This document shows, piece by piece, positions 9,584 through 20,219 of a DNA stretch of 64,000 bases. The notes under the pieces are model-generated. The model had not been told where the DNA came from. It ran no database searches and saw only the letters and a list, made by a program, of their open reading frames with translations. The DNA is from Pelagibacteraceae bacterium AG-404-N13. GTDB lineage: Bacteria > Pseudomonadota > Alphaproteobacteria > Pelagibacterales > Pelagibacteraceae. The DNA is taken from contig QCJD01000005.1 in assembly GCA_003216255.1 (NCBI GenBank), forward strand, positions 1 to 64,000. The letters run 5' to 3'. Position 1 is the first letter of the stretch. Each line of letters begins with the position of its first letter. The position numbers and the translations under genes are program-made.

Positions 9584-10068
9584 TTTATTTTTTTATAATT
9601 AAAAAGTTCAGCAAAAATAAGACAAATTATTCCTAATGTAATGAATATATCCGCAACATTAAAAATAAACCAGTGATAACCATTATAATTTAAATCTATA
9701 AAATCAGGAACTGCAGTATAATATAACCTGTCAAATAAGTTGCCAAACGAACCACCTAATATAATAGCTAAAAAGTAAGTCTTTGGAGAATTTTCTTTAT
9801 AAATTAAATAAATTATTATTAAGTTTATTATTAATATTATTAATGTAATTCCATTATAAATAGAACTTTTATCAAAAGAAAATAGTCCAAATCCAATGCC
9901 TTTGTTCCAAACTAAAAATAAACTTAAAAATGAATTTACATAAATATCAACTTTTCCTGTATCATCTAATATACTTAGAATTATTGATTTGCTTATTCTA
10001 TCTAAAGCAAAAACAAGTAATACAACTGCAATATAAATAAATATTTTTTTACTTTTAACATTTATCAT
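9580..10068 (-). CDS. lspA: lipoprotein signal peptidase (SPase II)
   Basis: Cleaves prolipoproteins after lipidation in the inner membrane. Four hydrophobic helices carry DRISKS, NKGIGFG, GNLFDRLYY, VPDFIDL and FNVADIFI; the last two hold the catalytic Asp pair. I place the start at the ATG at 10068, because it overlaps the ileS stop by ATGA (10065-10068) and gives a normal 162-residue enzyme. A longer frame to 10131 would add 21 residues that lie inside ileS and resemble nothing. Confidence 0.93.
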   Translation of the reverse strand: MINVKSKKIFIYIAVVLLVFALDRISKSIILSILDDTGKVDIYVNSFLSLFLVWNKGIGFGLFSFDKSSIYNGITLIILIINLIIIYLIYKENSPKTYFLAIILGGSFGNLFDRLYYTAVPDFIDLNYNGYHWFIFNVADIFITLGIICLIFAELFNYKKIK

Positions 10069-12809
10069 ACAAGATGACATTGCCCTGCTCTTTGACAAGC
10101 ATTTTCCCTGATCTTCCAACATACAGGACACTTATTTCCTGCAGCTTTTGAGCTAATAACCTGAATATCTTTTTCTAAATTGTTGTCGCTCAAGATTAAG
10201 GCATAAGATGTTATACAAATTTCAGAAAAATCATATTTCTGAGCTATGTCAAAAATCTCTTTATCTTTAATTGTTATTTCAATGTTAGCTTCTAGACTTG
10301 AGCCTATTATTTTTTCAGATCTTTGAGCTTCAATACTTACATTTGCTTCATCTCTAATTTTTTTGATTTTTTCCCAATTTGAGTTTAATTCTTCATTATT
10401 CCAGTTTTCAGGTATTTTGATAAAGTTTTTTAGATGAATACTGTTTTCATCTTCTTTTTTATTAATTAATCTAAAAATTTCTTCAGTCGTAAATGATAGT
10501 ATTGGTGCAAACCATTTTAATAAACAATTAAGTATTATATTTAAAACTAAGATGCAGTCAGATCTTTTTTTTGAATCTATTGGATCACAATAAAGAAGAT
10601 CCTTTCTAATATCAAAATAAAATGCAGATAACTCAACTGTACAAAAATTTAATAATTCTTTATATAAATTATGAAAATTATAAGAATTAAAATAATTATA
10701 AAAATTTTTGTTCATTAAATAAATTCTATGCAACATATATTTTTCAAGATCAGGAAGTTGTTCAATATTTAAATCTTCAAAATTTTTATCAATAAAATCA
10801 TCCTGAATATTTCCAAGTAAATACCTAAAGGTATTTCTTATTTTTCTATAAGATTCTGCGTGCTGATCTAAAATTGAATAATCAATTCTTAGATCTTCTG
10901 CATAATTAGATGATGCTACCCAAATTCTTAATATGTCTGCTCCATATTTTTTCAAAACTTCTTCGGGTAAAATAACGTTTCCAGTAGATTTAGACATTTT
11001 AAGCCCTTTTCCATCAACTACAAAACCATGAGATAAAATACTTTCAAAAGGAGCTCTTCCTCTTGTTCCACATGACTCTAACAACGATGAGTGAAACCAA
11101 CCTCTGTGTTGATCTGACCCTTCTAAATACATTGAAGCAGGCCATTTTAAATCTTCTCTTTTTTCCAATACATATGAATGAGTTGATCCACTATCAAACC
11201 AGACTTCGACGATATCGCTCATTTTTTCATAATCTTCAGAATTATATTTTTTTCCTAAAAACTTTTGATCTTCATCAGAAAACCAACAATCAGAACCTTC
11301 TTTTTCAAAAATTTTTGCAATATTTTCAAAAACCTCATCGTCTATTAATGCTTCTCCAGTTTTCTTAGATAAAAAAATTGGCAAAGGAACTCCCCATACC
11401 CTTTGTCTTGATACACACCAGTCTGGCCTGGTTTCAATCATCGACTTAATTCTTTCTTTGGCTTTACTTGGATAAAAAACAGTTTCATCAATTGCTTTAA
11501 GTGATTTTGTTCTTAAACCGTGACTTTCCATAGATATAAACCATTGAGCCGTTGCCCTGTGAACCAGTGGAGCTTTTGATCTCCATGAATGTGGATAAGA
11601 GTGAGTTAGCTTTCCATTAGCAAGAAGTTTTTTTTGGTTTTTTAAATTTTCAATTACTATAGGATTAGCTTTAAAAATATGAGTACCTTCAAATTTAATT
11701 ATATTTTTTGTATATTTCCCATCATCATCTACTGTTTCTAAAGCTTTAATATTATTTTTTAAACATAAATTAAAATCATCAGGGCCATGACTTGGCGCAC
11801 AGTGAACAATTCCCGAACCTTGTTCAGTTGTAACAAATCTAGCTTCAAGCATTGGAATATCATAATCGTAACCAATATCTAAAAATGGATGGGTACAGAT
11901 AGTTCCTTCAAATTCTTTACCTGAAAATTCTTTCTCAATATTAAAACTTTGAACTTCACATTCTTTTATCAAAGACTCTAAAAGATCTTTTGCAACTATT
12001 ATTTTTTTATCTTTAAAATCACCATCATCTTTAATTTTTACTACTAAATAAATTAAATTTGAATTGTAAGCTAAAGCTTTATTTGCTGGTATAGTCCATG
12101 GAGTTGTTGTCCAAATAATTATATTCGAACCCTCTATTTCCTTTAAGTTTGTCTTTTTAATAGGAAAAGCAGCATATATTGTGTCTGATACGTGATCCAT
12201 ATATTCTACTTCCGCATCAGCTAATGCTGTTTTTTCAACTGTGGACCATAATACAGGCTTGTAACCTCTGTATAAACTTCCTTCTTTAAGAAATTTTCCT
12301 AGCTCTCTTACAATTTGAGCTTCAGCATCAAAACTCATCGTCGAATAATAGTTTTCCCAGTCTCCTATTACACCGAGTCTTGTAAATTGATCTTTGTGAA
12401 CATTAATCCATTTGTTAGCAAAATCTCTACATTCCTTTCTAAATTCTACAATTGGAACGTCATTTTTATTTTTTTTGTTTTTTTTATACTGTTCTTCAAT
12501 TTTCCACTCTATGGGTAAACCATGACAGTCCCATCCTGGAACATAAACTGAGTCCTTACCATCCATTTGATGAAATTTAGTAATTATATCTTTTAATATT
12601 TTGTTTAAAGCAGTTCCCATATGGATATTGCCATTCGCATATGGAGGACCATCATGTAAAATAAATTTTTCTTTACCTTTACTTTTTTTTCTGAGTTTCT
12701 CATATAAGTTTATTTTTTGCCAATATTCTATGATTCCTGGTTCTTTATTTGGTAAATTTGCTTTCATTGAAAAAGCTGTTTTTGGAAGATTTATATGTTC
12801 TTTGCTCAT
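10065..12809 (-). CDS. ileS: isoleucyl-tRNA synthetase
   Basis: Class I aminoacyl-tRNA synthetase of 914 residues. The HIGH box appears as HMGT (63-66) within PPYANGNIHMGT, the tryptophan-rich PGWDCHGLPIEWK follows, and the KMSKS box is near residue 605 (GLKMSKSTGN). The C-terminus carries the zinc-knuckle cysteines CPVCW and CQRAGQC typical of bacterial IleRS. It overlaps lspA by 4 bp and ribF by 4 bp, so ribF-ileS-lspA behaves as one coupled unit. Editing-domain motifs such as TTTPWTIPAN are present. Confidence 0.98.
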   Translation of the reverse strand: MSKEHINLPKTAFSMKANLPNKEPGIIEYWQKINLYEKLRKKSKGKEKFILHDGPPYANGNIHMGTALNKILKDIITKFHQMDGKDSVYVPGWDCHGLPIEWKIEEQYKKNKKNKNDVPIVEFRKECRDFANKWINVHKDQFTRLGVIGDWENYYSTMSFDAEAQIVRELGKFLKEGSLYRGYKPVLWSTVEKTALADAEVEYMDHVSDTIYAAFPIKKTNLKEIEGSNIIIWTTTPWTIPANKALAYNSNLIYLVVKIKDDGDFKDKKIIVAKDLLESLIKECEVQSFNIEKEFSGKEFEGTICTHPFLDIGYDYDIPMLEARFVTTEQGSGIVHCAPSHGPDDFNLCLKNNIKALETVDDDGKYTKNIIKFEGTHIFKANPIVIENLKNQKKLLANGKLTHSYPHSWRSKAPLVHRATAQWFISMESHGLRTKSLKAIDETVFYPSKAKERIKSMIETRPDWCVSRQRVWGVPLPIFLSKKTGEALIDDEVFENIAKIFEKEGSDCWFSDEDQKFLGKKYNSEDYEKMSDIVEVWFDSGSTHSYVLEKREDLKWPASMYLEGSDQHRGWFHSSLLESCGTRGRAPFESILSHGFVVDGKGLKMSKSTGNVILPEEVLKKYGADILRIWVASSNYAEDLRIDYSILDQHAESYRKIRNTFRYLLGNIQDDFIDKNFEDLNIEQLPDLEKYMLHRIYLMNKNFYNYFNSYNFHNLYKELLNFCTVELSAFYFDIRKDLLYCDPIDSKKRSDCILVLNIILNCLLKWFAPILSFTTEEIFRLINKKEDENSIHLKNFIKIPENWNNEELNSNWEKIKKIRDEANVSIEAQRSEKIIGSSLEANIEITIKDKEIFDIAQKYDFSEICITSYALILSDNNLEKDIQVISSKAAGNKCPVCWKIRENACQRAGQCHLV

Positions 12810-13738
12810 TTTACTTTTTTTGCGATTAAAAGATCTCTCTTTATCTGATTTCTCAGATCATCAATTCCATTGAATTTTTTTTCTCCTCTAATAAATTTTA
12901 AAAATTCTACTGATAGTTTTTTATTATAAAGATTTCCAGAAAAATTAAATAAATTTACCTCTAATAATAATTTTTTTTGATTAAACGTTGGTCTGTAGCC
13001 TAGATTTGCTATCCCTCCATAAATTTTTCTATTTTTTTTAACATTTACCTTTACAGCATATACTCCTGTTTTGGCCAATACATAATTTTTAATATCAATA
13101 TTGCATGTAGGAAATCCAATTTTTTTTCCCATCATCCTACCTTTTTCAACATTGCCTTCGATTGACCAATTTCTTTTTAGAATTTTATTCGCCGAACTTA
13201 ATTCGCCATTTTGAAGTAATTTTCTGATCAAGGTAGATGAGATAACCTTATTTTTAATTATTAAAGGTTTTGGATTGATCAATTTATATTGGTATTTTTT
13301 TTGAAATTTTTTTAGTAATTTTACATTCCCTTCCCTTTTATATCCAAATCTAAAATTGTTACTTACAAAAATATATTTTATTTTTAAACTTTTATACAAA
13401 ATATTTTCTATAAACTTTTTATAAGTAATTTTAGAAAACGTTTTATTAAAATTTTTGTTAATTAAGAAATCAACATTAAATTTTTCAAAGTAACTAACCT
13501 TTTGATCAAAATTTGATAATCTATAATTTTTAATTTTTTTATCAAAAAACATTTTTGGTATAGGATCAAAGGTAATTACACCTAATTTTAAATTTAATTT
13601 TTTTTTAAATTTTTCCGCTTGTTTAAATAATTTTTGATGACCAGAATGCAATCCATCAAAATTACCGATTAGTATAATTGAATTTTTATAAGAATTGTTA
13701 ATTTTAAAATTTTTGTAAACTTTAATTTTTTTTACCAT
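12806..13738 (-). CDS. ribF: bifunctional riboflavin kinase / FAD synthetase
   Basis: Converts riboflavin to FMN and then FAD. The N-terminal adenylyltransferase domain shows IGNFDGLHSGH (24-34) with the HxGH-like nucleotide motif, then SSTLIR. The C-terminal flavokinase domain (from about residue 190) has GRMMGKKIGFPTCNI and GVYAVKV, followed by GIANLGYRPTF and EVNLFNF. The length of 310 residues is normal. Its start is inside the end of the HAD gene (7 bp overlap), and it precedes ileS by a 4-bp overlap. Confidence 0.95.
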   Translation of the reverse strand: MVKKIKVYKNFKINNSYKNSIILIGNFDGLHSGHQKLFKQAEKFKKKLNLKLGVITFDPIPKMFFDKKIKNYRLSNFDQKVSYFEKFNVDFLINKNFNKTFSKITYKKFIENILYKSLKIKYIFVSNNFRFGYKREGNVKLLKKFQKKYQYKLINPKPLIIKNKVISSTLIRKLLQNGELSSANKILKRNWSIEGNVEKGRMMGKKIGFPTCNIDIKNYVLAKTGVYAVKVNVKKNRKIYGGIANLGYRPTFNQKKLLLEVNLFNFSGNLYNKKLSVEFLKFIRGEKKFNGIDDLRNQIKRDLLIAKKVK

Positions 13739-14547
13739 TTTAAATTATTTTGAATATAATTAACTCTAGTTTCATATTTTTTTAATACGCTCATTAATTC
13801 AGTATCTAAAATTTCCTTTTTATGAATTCCATTTGTTATAAGTAAAGAATCAAAGTTCTGAATATTTGCTCCTTTTATATCGGTGTTTAAATTATCACCA
13901 ATACATAAAACTTTTTTATTTATAATGTTTGTTGACAGATTGTAAACAGGTGGATGTGGTTTTCCAAAGTAAATTACTTCTCCTTTAATCTCTTCAAATG
14001 ATTTCGCTACAGAACCAGCGCAATATTCTCTTTCTTCTCCCCTATCAACAATTAAGTCGGGATTTGTACATATCATTTTTTTTGAAGTATGATTTGATAA
14101 TAATTTTTTATAGTAATCTAAGTCATTTTCTTGATCTTCAAATAAACCTGTACATAAAAAGTAATCTGCATCTTCAATATTTAAAACATTATTTTTTTCA
14201 ATATTTTTAAATAAATCAAAGTCTCTTGCTGGACCTATATGAAAAAAATTTTTTTTTCCAAGATGACTTATCAAATATTTATGAGCTGCCTCCCCTGATG
14301 TAAAAACATTTTCAAAATATTTTTTCAACCCCATTTTTTTTAGAAAATTAATTACAGTTTCATTAGGTCTTGGTGCATTAGTCAAAAGAATGAAATCTTT
14401 TTTTGCTGCTGCTAAATTGTCTAAAACATTGATTGAATTTTCATATAGTTCAATTCCATTATGAACTACTCCCCACAAGTCTATGAAGAATAAATCATAT
14501 CTATTAATTATAGATTTTAATCCTTCTTGATCTAAGTTTTTCACCAT
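13732..14547 (-). CDS. HAD-superfamily (subclass IIA) hydrolase, TIGR01459-like
   Basis: A predicted phosphatase of about 271 residues. The nucleophile motif is FFIDLWGVVHNG, giving DxW rather than the usual DxD: that Leu-Trp pattern is characteristic of the NagD-like alphaproteobacterial group TIGR01459. Later motifs are LLTNAPRP (motif II), FGKPHPPVY (Lys, motif III) and CIGDNLNTDIKGA (motif IV). The substrate is unknown. I chose the ATG at 14547 because homologues begin shortly before the nucleophile; an upstream ATG at 14574 would add nine residues. It is the first gene of the ribF-ileS-lspA unit. Confidence 0.82.
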   Translation of the reverse strand: MVKNLDQEGLKSIINRYDLFFIDLWGVVHNGIELYENSINVLDNLAAAKKDFILLTNAPRPNETVINFLKKMGLKKYFENVFTSGEAAHKYLISHLGKKNFFHIGPARDFDLFKNIEKNNVLNIEDADYFLCTGLFEDQENDLDYYKKLLSNHTSKKMICTNPDLIVDRGEEREYCAGSVAKSFEEIKGEVIYFGKPHPPVYNLSTNIINKKVLCIGDNLNTDIKGANIQNFDSLLITNGIHKKEILDTELMSVLKKYETRVNYIQNNLKW

Positions 14548-14616
14548 TATTGAGATATAGCTTAAAAATCTCATTAATTCTTGGCTTTTTTAGATTTTAT
14601 ATATTTTCTTATGTAT

Positions 14617-14646
14617 CTTGAAAAAATTCGATCAGGTCTTTATATG
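14617..14646 (+). promoter_or_regulatory. sigma-32 (RpoH)-type heat-shock promoter of groESL
   Basis: CTTG at 14617-14620, followed by AA, is separated by 17 bases from CTTTATATG at 14638-14646. This resembles the alphaproteobacterial RpoH pattern (CTTG-N17-CyTATnT). It ends 25 bp before the groES start. The match was found by eye; no start-site data are available. Confidence 0.6.
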
Positions 14647-14671
14647 AATGCTAATTTAAAGGAGTTTATGT

Positions 14672-14965
14672 ATGAAATTCAAACCATTACACGATAGAGT
14701 TTTAATCGAAGTATTAGACAGTAGTGAAAAAACTGCTGGAGGTATTATCATTCCAGATTCAGCTCAAGAAAAACCCCAAGAAGGTAAAGTTATTGCCGTA
14801 GGTGGTGGAGCAAAAACTGAAGATGGTAAAATCATCCCTATGGATGTTAAAGTTGGTGACAAAGTTCTTTTTGGAAAATGGTCAGGAACTGAAGTCAAAA
14901 TAGACGGCAAAGAATACAGCATAATGAAAGAGTCAGATATTATGGGTATTTCGTCAGGTAAATAA
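14672..14965 (+). CDS. groS: co-chaperonin GroES
   Basis: The 97-residue lid of the GroEL chamber. The N-terminus [14 protein letters not shown], the mobile loop region with [19 protein letters not shown] and the C-terminal ESDIMGI are canonical. A strong Shine-Dalgarno AAAGGAG (14658-14664) sits 7 bases before the ATG. It is first in a two-gene operon with groEL. A TGCT at 14649-14652 could pair imperfectly with the AGGA of the Shine-Dalgarno (see findings). Confidence 0.98.
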   Translation: MKFKPLHDRVLIEVLDSSEKTAGGIIIPDSAQEKPQEGKVIAVGGGAKTEDGKIIPMDVKVGDKVLFGKWSGTEVKIDGKEYSIMKESDIMGISSGK

Positions 14966-14976
14966 TAATTAAGTAA

Positions 14977-16644
<1,668 letters not shown>

Positions 16645-16670
16645 TCCCCTTTCAACTATGTAAAAAATTT

Positions 16671-16700
16671 AAAACCCCCGTTAATCGGGGGTTTTTTTTT
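16671..16700 (+). terminator. Rho-independent terminator of groESL
   Basis: CCCCCG (16675-16680), loop TTAAT, CGGGGG (16686-16691), flanked by AAAA and followed by a run of nine T. This is one of the few GC-rich hairpins in the window. The next gene starts 26 bp further on, so it marks the operon end. Confidence 0.9.
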
Positions 16701-16726
16701 GTGCCTACAATTATAATATTAACTAT

Positions 16727-17416
16727 ATGAGATTATTATTACTTTGTTTTTTATTTTTTATTTTTAGCAAAGCATTTGCTCATCAACCAAAATTAATAAA
16801 ATATTCCCCTTCTTTAGAAAATCCACACGAAATAATTTATCCTGAAATTTCTAAAGCGTATTATGGAAAGTTAATTGGAAAATCTCATTATTACAAAATT
16901 ACAAGTAATAAAGATTTTCTTTTTTATGCAGGAATATTGAGTCCAAAAGTTAATGAAAATTATAAGTGGCTATCTATAGATGTTTTAGATGAAAATAATA
17001 ATATTTTATACCAAGCTAATGGATCTAAATTTAATTGGGAACCTTGGTACGAACCATATGCAAGAGATTGGTATTGGAAAGGTCCAGAAATTGGTGGAAA
17101 AATAAATAAGGAAACAGGTTTTAAAAAAAGTTTTCTAATTCAATCAGGAACTTACATAATTAAAGTTTATAACAACGATAATATTGGAAATTATTCTTTA
17201 GCAGTTGGTGAAGCTGAATATTTTGGTTCTAATACTTTTGAAAAAATTTTGACTTGGGCACCAATAATTTTTTATATTGGACCATATATGGATATAATTC
17301 ACTGGAAGAAATTTGATGTTGCAGCTTATATTCCTCATATAATATTATTAGTTTTATTTTTTATATTTTACCTAATAATAAAAAAAATATTTTATAAAAA
17401 TAAAAATTATGTTTAA
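16727..17416 (+). CDS. unknown exported, membrane-anchored protein paired with HupE
   Basis: I do not recognise a named family. The 229-residue product has a signal peptide ending near AFAHQ, a periplasmic domain rich in Trp/Tyr (EPWYEPYARDWYW) and a beta-type segment SGTYIIKVYNNDNIGNYSLAVGE that resembles the PPC/beta-sandwich pattern. It ends in one transmembrane helix (about 201-220) with a Lys-rich cytoplasmic tail. The gene overlaps the following HupE gene by 8 bp, which suggests the two act together, perhaps as a periplasmic partner for metal uptake; that is inference only. Confidence 0.75.
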   Translation: MRLLLLCFLFFIFSKAFAHQPKLIKYSPSLENPHEIIYPEISKAYYGKLIGKSHYYKITSNKDFLFYAGILSPKVNENYKWLSIDVLDENNNILYQANGSKFNWEPWYEPYARDWYWKGPEIGGKINKETGFKKSFLIQSGTYIIKVYNNDNIGNYSLAVGEAEYFGSNTFEKILTWAPIIFYIGPYMDIIHWKKFDVAAYIPHIILLVLFFIFYLIIKKIFYKNKNYV

Positions 17417-18002
17417 TAAAAATTTTTTTATTTTTCTAATATGTTCAGTTATTTATCCATTACCAGTACTTGCACACGCATTTTTTGGAAAGATTGGATT
17501 TTATGATGGAATTTCTCATCCAGTATTAGGTTTGGATCACTTTCTTGCTATGATAAGTGTAGGAATATTATCTGCACAGATTGGTGGGAGAGCTATTTGG
17601 ACAGTTCCTTCAACTTTTGTAATCATCATGACTATTGGAGGTTTGTTTGGTTTTTTATTAATTATTGATGAGTTTTACTTTGTGGAAATAGGAATTATTC
17701 TATCAGTTATTCTTTTAGGATTTGGAATTAGTATTGAAAAAAAAATTCCACCAAAATTAATAATGGTTTTTGTTGGTATTTTTGGTTTATTTCACGGAAT
17801 TGCCCATGGACTGGAAGTTCCTGCGGCAGCGAATCCAATTTTATTTGTTATTGGATTTATTTGTGGTACATCAGCTCTACATCTGTTTGGTGTAGCTATA
17901 GGTTACTTCTCAATTAAAACTGCTATATCTTCAATTTTGTTGCGGCTTACTGGAGTAATTTTTGGTGTTTACGGAATTTATTTGCTAATTGGAATATTCT
18001 AA
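17409..18002 (+). CDS. hupE: HupE/UreJ family membrane protein
   Basis: A 197-residue protein with about six helices and the HupE/UreJ signatures HAFFGKIGFYDGISHPVLGLDH (split by a helix boundary) and FGLFHGIAHGLEVP. The conserved His/Asp residues HPxxGxDH and HGxAHG are thought to bind nickel or a related metal in this family. No hydrogenase or urease genes lie nearby, so the physiological metal is uncertain. It is cotranscribed with the exported protein before it. Confidence 0.85.
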   Translation: MFNKNFFIFLICSVIYPLPVLAHAFFGKIGFYDGISHPVLGLDHFLAMISVGILSAQIGGRAIWTVPSTFVIIMTIGGLFGFLLIIDEFYFVEIGIILSVILLGFGISIEKKIPPKLIMVFVGIFGLFHGIAHGLEVPAAANPILFVIGFICGTSALHLFGVAIGYFSIKTAISSILLRLTGVIFGVYGIYLLIGIF

Positions 18003-18008
18003 TAAATC

Positions 18009-18028
18009 ATCACCCTATTCAGGGTGGT
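18009..18028. terminator. possible hairpin terminator between convergent genes
   Basis: CACCCT (18011-18016), loop ATTC, AGGGTG (18021-18026), directly after the hupE stop. A long T run is lacking on either side, so it may act poorly or only as an RNA 3'-end stabiliser. Confidence 0.4.
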
Positions 18029-18120
18029 CTAATTGTTAATCTAACAAATTTATGCAGTCTTTTTCTAACAAACCACATTAAGTGATTCTATAAAATCTAT
18101 ATGGTTGTAGATATCACTTT

Positions 18121-18768
18121 TTAAGAGAATATTTTTCCTACTAAATATAATCCCAATGCAACTGCTGGCCCAATACCAAATGCAAATAATAGAGTGCCGG
18201 GGCCCACTGTGCCTCCTAAATACCAACCAATGCTAACGACTGAAATTTCAAGAAATGCCCTAACTGCTGCTATTGGGAGATTTGTTTTTTTTTGTAAACC
18301 AACCATTAATCCATCTCGAGGACCAGCTCCTAAATTAGCTACTAAATAAATTCCACCACCTAGCCCAACTGTCAGAACTGCAATAAAAGCAAGTAATAAT
18401 TGGGAATAATAGCTTTCCGGCGTAGGTACAAATTTAATGCAAATATCAATCATTGCAGCAATTATCAAAGCATTTAAAATTGTACCAATTCCTGGTTTTT
18501 GCCGCAGAGGAATCCAAAATAGCAAAACAGTAATACTAATTATTAGAGTAATTACACCTATAGATAAATTAACATTTAAAGAAATTCCTTGAGCAAGAAC
18601 ACTCCAGGGAGAAGCACCAGAATTAGAAACTATCAACAATCCTTCACCCAATCCAAAAAATGTTAAACCTAGACATAAAAAAAACATTGAAGAAAATTTA
18701 GGCTTAATATTAAATGGATTTTTTGAGCTCCAAGAGACTTTTGGTATTTTTTTTATAGATAAAAACAT
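18121..18768 (-). CDS. YczE/YitT-like integral membrane protein
   Basis: A 215-residue protein with five to six helices and the conserved blocks LTFFGLGEGLLIVSNSGASP (GxGxxPW-type), GIGTILNALIIAAMIDI and LGAGPRDGLMVGLQK. These match the YczE family of uncharacterised membrane proteins. It converges on hupE, leaving 118 bp between the stop codons that hold one hairpin and nothing else I can identify. Its start is 45 bp from the divergent DUF6134-like gene. The function is unknown; small-molecule transport is plausible. Confidence 0.75.
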   Translation of the reverse strand: MFLSIKKIPKVSWSSKNPFNIKPKFSSMFFLCLGLTFFGLGEGLLIVSNSGASPWSVLAQGISLNVNLSIGVITLIISITVLLFWIPLRQKPGIGTILNALIIAAMIDICIKFVPTPESYYSQLLLAFIAVLTVGLGGGIYLVANLGAGPRDGLMVGLQKKTNLPIAAVRAFLEISVVSIGWYLGGTVGPGTLLFAFGIGPAVALGLYLVGKIFS

Positions 18769-18813
18769 TTTTTTTACTATTATTTATACATTCTTAAATT
18801 AAAATCCAATAAA

Positions 18814-19494
18814 ATGAGAAAATATATATATCCATTAGTAATATTTTTATTTGCCTCTAAAGCATTTTCACACACAAGTCATTATGAGGGTTTAAAAAAA
18901 ATTGAAATGGATGTTGTTCGAAATGGAGAAGTAATTGGTTACACAAATTATTACTTCGAAAAGGAAAATGATATTATGACTGTAAAAAATTATACTAAGT
19001 TTAAAGTCAAATTAATGGGTGTTACTGTCTTTTCGATTTTAAGTGAAGCAACAGAAAAATACGAAAATGATAATTTAATTTACTTTAAATCAAATACATT
19101 TCAAAATAATAAGGAAAAATATGTAAATTTGAATTACGATAAATCTTTGAAAAAATTTATAATTGACGGATCTTCATATAAAGGGGAAGCTAGCTTGGAT
19201 TGCATTATTGGAAATTGGTGGAATCATAAAATTTTTACATCATCTAAACAAATAAGTCCTCTTTCGGGAAGTATAAAAGAGCAAATTGTAACCTTTATTG
19301 GAAAAGAAAAAATTAATATAAATAATAAAGAATATTTAACTGAACACTATAAATTAAAATCAAAGAATCAAAATTTACCTGATGATAAAAAGTTAAATTT
19401 CGATATATGGTATAATCCAGAAAATAATTTAATAATTAAGGTTTCTTATTCTAAGATGGGTAATTGGGAATATAGATTAAAAAATTTTGAATAA
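18814..19494 (+). CDS. exported DUF6134-like protein
   Basis: A 226-residue secreted protein with a signal peptide cut near AFSHT. The mature part contains MDVVRNGEVIGYTNYYF and later YLTEHYKLKS and FDIWYNPENNLIIKVSY. That repeating layout resembles DUF6134/DUF3108-like periplasmic beta-rich proteins, which I name tentatively. It overlaps the djlA-like gene by one base (TAATG), so both come from one message. No catalytic motif is visible. Confidence 0.6.
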   Translation: MRKYIYPLVIFLFASKAFSHTSHYEGLKKIEMDVVRNGEVIGYTNYYFEKENDIMTVKNYTKFKVKLMGVTVFSILSEATEKYENDNLIYFKSNTFQNNKEKYVNLNYDKSLKKFIIDGSSYKGEASLDCIIGNWWNHKIFTSSKQISPLSGSIKEQIVTFIGKEKININNKEYLTEHYKLKSKNQNLPDDKKLNFDIWYNPENNLIIKVSYSKMGNWEYRLKNFE

Positions 19495-20219
19495 TGGCTA
19501 TTTGGGGAAGTTTAATTGGTGGAATGATAGGTTTATCTTTAGGAGGACCATTTGGAATGTTATTGGGTTCTTTAATAGGAGGAAAAATATCTAGAGCAAG
19601 ATCTTCAAGTGGATTTAAATCTTTTGCTCAACCTCAACAGATTTTTGCATTATCTCTAATAGTACTATCTGCTAAACTAAGCAAAGCTGATGGTCAAATA
19701 AGCAAAGAAGAACTTATAGCGGTAAAAGACAAACTTAAAATCCCAGAAAACGAAATAGATCAAGTGGGAAAAATATTTAATAAAGCTAAGGAAGAAAGTG
19801 CGGGATATGAACCATACGCTCAACAAATTGCACAAATTTATAGAGGAAATATAAATGTATTAGAAGAAGTTATAAATATACTTTTTTACATAGCTGAGGC
19901 AGATGGAAATGTAAGTAATGCTGAGCTTAAAATGATTGAACATATTTCTCAAATATTTGGTTTAACAGAAGTTCAATTTAATAGCATTAAAGAAAGTAGA
20001 AAATCATCAGATAAGCTTAATCCTTATGTTGTATTAGAAAGTCATCCCGATGATACAATTGAAATAATAAGAAAAAGATACCTCAAATTAAGTAAAGAAC
20101 ACCACCCTGATTTACTTATGAGTAAAGGAGTTCCTCAAGAAGTTATCGATGAAAGCAAAGCAAAAATGAGAGCTATTAATTCTGCATGGGATCAAGTTCA
20201 GAAATTGAAATCAAACTAA
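19494..20219 (+). CDS. djlA: DjlA-like co-chaperone (TerB + J domain)
   Basis: The 241-residue product has an N-terminal glycine-zipper membrane anchor ([18 protein letters not shown], about 8-27), a TerB-like acidic helical domain (about 45-165) with [10 protein letters not shown] and [10 protein letters not shown] repeats, and a C-terminal J domain (about 172-238) with the HPD tripeptide in KEHHPDLLM. This order defines DjlA, an inner-membrane J protein that stimulates DnaK. It converges with aceA, overlapping it by 4 bp. A second J protein occurs at 27554-28063. Confidence 0.88.
   Translation: MAIWGSLIGGMIGLSLGGPFGMLLGSLIGGKISRARSSSGFKSFAQPQQIFALSLIVLSAKLSKADGQISKEELIAVKDKLKIPENEIDQVGKIFNKAKEESAGYEPYAQQIAQIYRGNINVLEEVINILFYIAEADGNVSNAELKMIEHISQIFGLTEVQFNSIKESRKSSDKLNPYVVLESHPDDTIEIIRKRYLKLSKEHHPDLLMSKGVPQEVIDESKAKMRAINSAWDQVQKLKSN

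Noticed and set aside
9580..10131. Longer lspA reading frame starting inside ileS
   Set aside because: The 21 added residues are the out-of-frame reading of the ileS end; the ATGA overlap at 10065-10068 is the natural start.
10693..14210. Plus-strand open frames opposite ileS, ribF and the HAD gene
   Set aside because: Antisense shadows of well-identified genes with no family features.
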